64,000 nt of DNA from Poecilobothrus nobilitatus. Its lineage: Eukaryota; Arthropoda; Insecta; Diptera; Dolichopodidae. Positions 57,505 through 64,000 of this stretch are shown in pieces (within the stretch, counting starts at the first letter, position 1; the number at the start of each line of letters is the position of its first letter). The stretch is taken from contig OX352774.1 of assembly GCA_947095535.1 (NCBI GenBank), forward strand, positions 7,378,001-7,442,000. The letters are read 5' to 3'. The notes beneath the pieces are model-generated. The model did no database searches. It saw only the letters and a program-made list of their open reading frames with translations, and was not told the DNA's origin. A program made the position numbers and the translations under genes.

Positions 57505-59333
57505 GATAATATTTATAAAGCAACTACAAAAAAAAGTCTAGCTTTTACAATATATTTTTCTTTGTTAAAACCAACAAATTCGCACTTATGGATTTACATT
57601 TACGTTTATATTCGATTTGCAACCTTATTCATATCTCCTGTCCTGCCATTACGCGTCCAATGAGACACAAATCTTTTGAATCGTATCATAAAGTTCATAA
57701 AGTTTACAAAAATCAAACTTATGTCATTACTCTTCGTTAAGCATCAATACCGCTGATATTCTTCTTTTTTTCAACAAAATGTGCTTTTGATGTACCTACA
57801 GAATACGTGGTAGAATCAATCGAAGTAGGAATCATTAGATAATAAAATGTTTCAATCTGCTATAGTAAAAAGTACCCTCTATTCATATTATTATGCTCAC
57901 AAATATATTTCATATTATTTTATTATTTTTTTGCTCTTATTATGCTTATTATTATATTGTAATACAATATCGTCGTATGTTTGTATATTATAATAAAATA
58001 TCATTTTCTTTTTTTCTTCATCATTCTATTCATTTCCATAATTTTCTTTTTCATTTTCCATTATTATTTTTATTATTATGATTATTATATATTTTAACAT
58101 TTTAACAATATCTTTCCACTATATTCGTTTTGAGATATCATCAGCATATTTTATATATTATGGTTAGACATATCATCAAAAATGTCTTCAATAGCGTGCA
58201 CAGAATTTCAAAGCCATTATTGTCATTAAAGATATTATACATTTATCTTTGTATATAACATTTAAAAAAGAAAAAAAAACTCTTAAACCTAGAAATAAAG
58301 AAGTTTTTCATAAACTATTAAAATAACAGTAGTTCCAGTTATTAAATTATAAGAATTTATATAATATTATTCAAAACTCAAGACAAAACCGTTATCAACC
58401 GTTTATTTTTTGTCTTCAGGAATAATTTTCCGTCTCATGTTGACAGTCCGTTAAATTTCCACCTGATATAACAATTTTTTATCTTTTTAAGCCAACTTAT
58501 AGATAATGAACATCACTTGAGAAATATATGAGCCACAACTTCTTTTATAAGTGTTTTGTGATACTAGAACTAAAACCATTTTAAATTTTCATAACAAAAA
58601 TATTTTTTATTGCCGAATTAAGTAAAATAGATTATTTTATAATCAGATTATTTTAGTATATTGAAGTGGTTAGCTTCTTTGAATGACTGCTACATTTAAC
58701 CGGCCTATGTCTGTATTATAGTAATTATAATACTGGAAAAAGGATCCCTTAAAAATATTTTTTTTTTTTTATTGGATGTTCGGGAATGAAAATACCAGTA
58801 CCCAGCTATAAAAATAACTTTAGTTATTTAATCATTAACTTTAATTTATTAGCTAAATTTTAAAGACAGTGTTCGGGGAACATAATATCTCAATCATTTC
58901 TTTTTCCAAGATTTATGTGAGTTCTCTGAAGCTTTTTAAATAAACACACTAAACAAATTAAAAAGAATTAGACATATAAGACAAATAAATTGATGTCAAA
59001 CTTATTCATCATACATTTTAGACTAATCTATTACTTAATATTATTGGAAAAGCTTACTTTTGCAATAAAATCTTATTGTAAAATGATCTAAAATTATTTC
59101 ATAGGTAAGATAATATATTATAAAGAAAATATACAATTTGGGACAAACGTTCAAACTACTGATAGTGACCCTATCTTGTAGTAGAAAATAACTATAAGCA
59201 TAAGTATAGTTACTATAGTTAAGCATATTCTAAGCACATTTTTTTAGTAAAAGGAAAAGCAGGATCTTCAACCAAGCATTATGTATACATTCATATATAC
59301 TTACATAAATGTGTATTTAACACGAATTTTCTA
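57505..59333. other. AT-rich spacer
   Basis: No supported gene. TTTTTTGTCTTCAG at about 58406-58419 resembles a splice acceptor, with a 16-codon opening after it, but nothing else supports an exon. Confidence 0.45.
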
Positions 59334-61124
59334 TTTTTAGCACATTTCCAAAAAAAATTTTGAAAAAATGTGCTTATTAGTTTCACTCTGTCCGTCCGTC
59401 CGTCCGTCCGTCCGTCCGTCTGTTTACAAAACTTCTACACCGTTAAAGATAGAGAAAAAAAATTTTAACCATAGGTAGGTCTCATAAAAAAAATAATTTT
59501 GTGGAACAACTTTTTCATGTAGCCCCCCTCATTACGAACCTACACCCCCTCAAACTTTGAAAAAGCCCTATTTTTAAATGCATATATTTTATGTTCTGCT
59601 TAAGATTTTTTCAATCTGAAAACGTCATTCGACAGGTATTTCTTCTATCTTTGTAAATTAATATCAAAATTATACAATATTTTTAAATTTAGTATTTAAA
59701 TTTACCGTTATGTGAAAACCAAATTTTGCATGATTTTTCTACTTTCATAACTCCGGCACGCTTCTAGATAGAAGCTTGAAATTTTGAGGCAAGAAAGAAC
59801 TTTTAGAATTAGTATAAGTTTGCTCAGAAAATTTTTTCGGACCACCCCCTGTTTATGAGCTATTAGGGCTTAAAAATAGAAAATTTGATATTTTTAAACA
59901 CCTGTAACTTAGGAACCTGCACACATTTTACTTCTGCAAGATGTAAAAATTAAAGCTACAATAATATATTTTTACGTGTGTGAAAGGTTTATTTTAGTTG
60001 TAAAGGGTTCCAAAGTTGCAGCTCTTCAAAATTGTTAAAAAGCCCCATTTTCAGATGTATATATCTCGGGCTCTGCGTAATAGTTTTGCAATCTAAAACC
60101 GGCAGAAGATCGAAAATTTTATTATCTATATAAAACAATATCAAAATTATGTAATATTTTGTAATTTACGATTTAAATTTACCGTTATGTGAAAACCACA
60201 TTTTGCATGAAATTTCTTTTTTCATAACTCCGGCACCCCTTTAGATAGGAAGCTGAAATTTTGAGACAAGAAAGAACTTTTAGAATTAGTATAAGTTTCC
60301 TCAGAAAATTTTTTGGTAGCGCCCCCTCTTTAAGAGTTATTACGCCTCAAAAATTTAAAATTTGCTATTTTTAGACACCTGTAACTTAGGCACCTGCACA
60401 CATTTTACTTCTGCAAGATGTAAAAATTAAAGCTACAATAATATATTTTTACGTGTGTGAAAGGTTTATTTTAGTTGTAAAGGGTTCCAAAGCTGCAGCT
60501 CTTCAAAATTGTAAAAAAGCCTCATTTTCAGATGTATATATCTCGGGCTTTGCGTAATAGTTTTGCAATCTAAAACCGGTAGAATATCGAAAATTTTATT
60601 ATCTATATAAAACAATGTCAAAATTATGTAATATTTTGTAATTTACTATTTAAATTTACCGTTATGTGAAAACCACATTTTGCATGAAATTTCTTTTTTC
60701 ATAACTCCGGCACCTCTTTAGATAGGAACCTGAAATTTTGAGACAAGAAAGAACTTTTAGAATTAGTATAAGTTTCCTCAGAAAATTTTTTGGTAACGCC
60801 CCCTCTTTAAGAGTTATTACGCCTCAAAAATTGAAAATTTGCTATTTTTAGACACCTGTAACTTAGGCACCTGTAAAAATTTTTCTTCGGCAAGACATAA
60901 AAATTAAAGCTTCAATAATATATTTTTACGTGTGTTAACAGCTTTTCTTAGTTATATAGGATTCCGGACTTACGGCCCCTCAAAATCTCAAAAATGTCCT
61001 ATTTTCAAGTTTTTTCTTATTACATGAAATTTTCAAATTTTTGTGTAAGTCACACTTTTAAACAGTTTGTATTGAGTTTGGAAATGTGCGCTTTTAAAAA
61101 CTGTTGGTTTACATTCTACCTTGT
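59334..61124 (-). mobile_element. Family A element, inverted, three internal units
   Basis: It opens on the plus strand with TTTTTAGCACATTTCCAAAA and the GAAAAAATGTGCT hairpin partner, then (GTCC)n at about 59389-59420, and closes TTACATTCTACCTTGT. Unit boundaries are near 59550, 60038, 60515 and 60990, so three units of about 476-488 bp. Its 1.79-kb length equals the three-unit copy at 21468. Confidence 0.88.
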
Positions 61125-63024
61125 TTTTTTATAAACTCAATCCCGGTATAATATTGGAACATTTCAATTGCCTTTTTTTTTCTTTCATTTTAAATGTAAA
61201 ATGTTTAAGGAAACCAAAAAATAAAGAAAAAAAAGTTCTCTAAAGAAAATTTATAAAGTATTCTCACGTAACTGACTTCTTTAGTCTTTATATTTTGCTC
61301 TTTATCCTGTTTGAAAGTGGAAAATTTCTAGATATTCCTGTTTTTTTTTTTTTTTGTTTTGTTCATATTGAAATGGAAATGTGATACACTTGGAAAGGAA
61401 CAAAAAAAAAAAAGTAAAACGCAAGTTTCTTTCTCATTGTTTTTAATCAAACAATGGAAAGCAAAATTATAAAATGAAGTAAAAATTGATTGAAATATTA
61501 AAAATTCCCAAATGTTTAAAGAAATTTTTATTGTGTTATAAAAAATTGTGGCGAAGACTCAGATTTAAAAAAATAATTTTTTTTTTTCTGTTCTTTTAAT
61601 TAAATGCAATATTAAAAATTATTGTTCTTTTATTATTCTGACCAACTGTATGAACCTCTATAATCAAACTAACAATTTAAAATTCTTAGCATTAATGTTT
61701 TTCGTTAATTTCTTCCAAAAACGGCATTTTCTAACCGAAACAGTAGGTATTATAAGTTTTCAATAATCTTGTTGCAACTCAAAAGTAAAGAAATTACTTC
61801 TTTTTACTCTTTTCTGTATAGAAAGATACCTTTAAAAAATCCTTATTCGATGGTTGGTTGTAAGAACCCTAACTCTGTTCTTCGGTATATTGTATGTACC
61901 TCCAATCATTTTCAATTTATCAGAAGCTGATAATCATATATGATAAAAAAGCAAAAAAAATTAATAAAAAATTAGAGTCTTGTTTGCATTTCGATCCTGT
62001 GACTGACAATCAAATCCATAATATCTGTTTGGAAAATAACGATTATTATTATATATTTTATCTTATACAAGGTGATTCGTAAGTAAATGCATTGATATAA
62101 ACCATCGTGTAGAGGATAATGTAAAGGCAAAAGTTTTGTATAGGGGTTAGATTTTGGGTCCAAAAAATTTGAAGCTATGGGGCCTTAAAGGATATTTGGT
62201 ACAATTTCTTTGTCTTGATTAAAATTATCATAACTTCTGTTACGAACAACACTGATGCATTCTGAAAAATGTTTTTAAAATCATAAGAAAGAAGCTTTCA
62301 TTCATTTATAAATCTTTATCTTTTTTGGTTTTTGCCATAACGTTTTAAAGTTGGAAATTTTACACGATGCCAATGTTATCACTTTCTATAATCAATTTTT
62401 AAACATAGGTTCCTATTTTGTCATAAAAAAGATTGTCCTTTTCCTCCAAAATATATGAGATATATCAAATTGCAATAATTATATTTACCAATTTTAAAAA
62501 AGCAAAGATTTTTAATAGCAAATCTGTAAATCTTTTAAAACGTTTTGAAAATTTACAGACATAAAAATAAAAATAAAAAAATATTTTTAAAAAAATTTTA
62601 ATTTCTGAATTTCTATCAAAATAAAGTTTAAATATCTGCCACCCACACTTCTATTGCTTATTTTAATTTATAAAAAAAAATTTTAGTTTTTATATTTTGT
62701 TTAAAAATTTAAAAGGATATTTTATCATACTACATGGCATTTCCCGAATTTTAAAATTTTCTTTTTTTTAAATAAAAATGTACCTCTATATTGTATACTA
62801 TATTGAATTTGACCATATTGTTGCATATTATACAATGAGAAAATTCCTATTCACAGTTGTTAAGAAATTTGTACAATTCGTATTTACCTGTTCATAGTTA
62901 TTTGTAAGGATATAACAAAAAATATTCGTGTTGTTGGTTTATACATAAAAATATGTATGTACACTTTGAAAAATATTAAAGAAATTTGATTTATGAATTT
63001 TTTCTAGCCGTCTGAAAATAGTTC
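61125..63024. other. AT-rich spacer with possible MITE remnant
   Basis: About 62080-62400 is less simple (ATACAAGGTGATTCGTAAG, ATGGGGCCTTAAAGG, TTTGCCATAACG) and may be a decayed repeat whose other end is not visible. The frames at 61894-62163 overlap it and are not supported. Confidence 0.4.
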
Positions 63025-63560
63025 TAAGGGTATAATAAATTTCCCATTATGTTTGTGATACTGTAAAGAAGGTGAGATATAGGTATGAAAAACTATATGT
63101 TATATACTTGCTCAAGATTGAATTCTGCGTAGATTTAGCTATCTGCTTATGTCTGTTCACACGATAATTTAAATATTATGATGTAGATTACGATTCTGAA
63201 ATTTGTGTGTAGATGGTTTCATTGTTATTGAAAGTGTAGCAGTTTGATTGGTGAACTCAAGTAGCTGCCGTACAACATCTTTTTTTGCACAAGTATAACT
63301 CAGTGTTTAACTACACCGGGTATGCAAAATGTTGTCAAAAATAATTCAAATATGCCAATGACTTCTGGAAAATTTGGTTGGTATATCGCAAAAAATTAAA
63401 ATATCTGTCGCACAAAAATAAAATCAATACTTATTAATTAATCTAGAACATCTGATGTTTTATGAAAGTTACACCAGTTTTATGGCAATAGCTTCTGTAA
63501 AATTTAGTTGGTTTATTAGATAATATTTGAAATTTTATAAAAGATTATTAAATTTATTGA
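63025..63560 (-). mobile_element. Decayed family C fragment, inverted
   Basis: Plus-strand words AAGGGTATAATAAATTTCCC, GTTCACACGATAATTT, CAAGTAGCTGCCGTACAAC, ATAACTCAGTGTTTAA, TGGAAAATTTGGTTGGT and GTTTTATGGCAATAGCTTC appear in the order of an inverted family C element. The (GGAC)n tract is lost and divergence is high. Confidence 0.6.
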
Positions 63561-64000
63561 AAACATTATAAAATGGGGTTATCCTATAGTTGACAGAAAT
63601 GAAATTTCCACATTTTCTCATTTTAGTATATTTTTCTATTGATGTAAACATATTTTAGCTGAGGTTTCAAAAATACAAAAATATGTGGTCAGTTCACATG
63701 AAATGAACGAATGACATATTATTATATAACCTAAAAGTTAAATACACGAATTTGTTATCTACTGAAATAAAAATAACACAATTGAAATTATTAAATGTTT
63801 TATATCTACTTCTACTGTTTGTTAAAAATTTTTATACTTTTTAAATTTAATCGAAAAATAGGAAATATTTGTAGAGCTAAGATACAAGCTTTTACTATAA
63901 ATAAATTTTAAAACAATTTATTTTGTATTTCTTTGCTTTTTCATGCTTAAATCTTTTTAATTTTATAATATTCTATTTTCTAGCTGTGTTTTTGTTATTT
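63561..64000. other. AT-rich spacer
   Basis: No feature recognised to the window end. Confidence 0.5.

Noticed and set aside
58406..58470. Exon after the acceptor-like TTTTTTGTCTTCAG
   Set aside because: Only a 16-codon opening follows, with no other coding evidence.

Overview
This window is AT-rich, repeat-dense eukaryotic DNA, most probably from an insect and, by the style of its repeats, perhaps a fly. I see no intact protein-coding gene, rRNA, CRISPR array or prokaryotic operon structure. Nearly every open frame is a chance opening in AT-rich DNA, a repeat read in an arbitrary frame, or a decayed transposon protein. The window is probably intergenic, pericentromeric or deep intronic. The insect assignment rests on the element set: a DD41D mariner, R1/Jockey-like LINE remnants, tRNA-headed SINEs, hAT and FLYWCH/MULE pieces, and DINE-1-like elements with (GGAC)n tracts. 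No search was run.

Layout. 0-5.5 kb: a decayed LINE reverse transcriptase (minus strand), two head-to-tail SINE-2 copies with a hAT MITE nested in the second (perfect 8-bp target duplication), and a SINE-1 copy. 6-12 kb: family A copy, SINE-1 with a 13-bp target duplication, a degenerate R1-like LINE, and a 606-bp MITE with long inverted repeats. 12-16 kb: two family B copies. 20-27 kb: family A and C copies plus a foldback-like element. 28.7-31 kb: a family B copy inflated by twelve 146-147 bp units. 31.5-35.4 kb: a nest in which an old A copy holds a SINE-1 and a FLYWCH/MULE transposase fragment, followed by another A copy. 37-42 kb: LINE fragments and a family C copy with a rearranged end. 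45-49 kb: SINE-2 and a large C copy with two levels of internal duplication. 51.7-54 kb: a second foldback-like element and an internally deleted mariner. 59.3-61.1 kb: family A again. 63 kb: a decayed C copy.

The most notable structure is the trio of non-autonomous families A, B and C. Each has a (GGAC)n tract just inside one end, a hairpin at that end, inverted repeats near the ends, and a body of internal tandem units (about 142-147 bp in B and C, about 476 bp in A) whose number varies from copy to copy. B and C are clearly homologous over their last ~160 bp. The plan matches DINE-1/Helentron-associated elements, but that class assignment is inference. A second notable pair is the elements at 23.4-24.0 and 51.7-52.4 kb, whose inverted ends are built of unrelated short repeats but which share an internal core. 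Weak candidates for host exons lie near 57.4 kb (minus) and 56.93 kb (plus).
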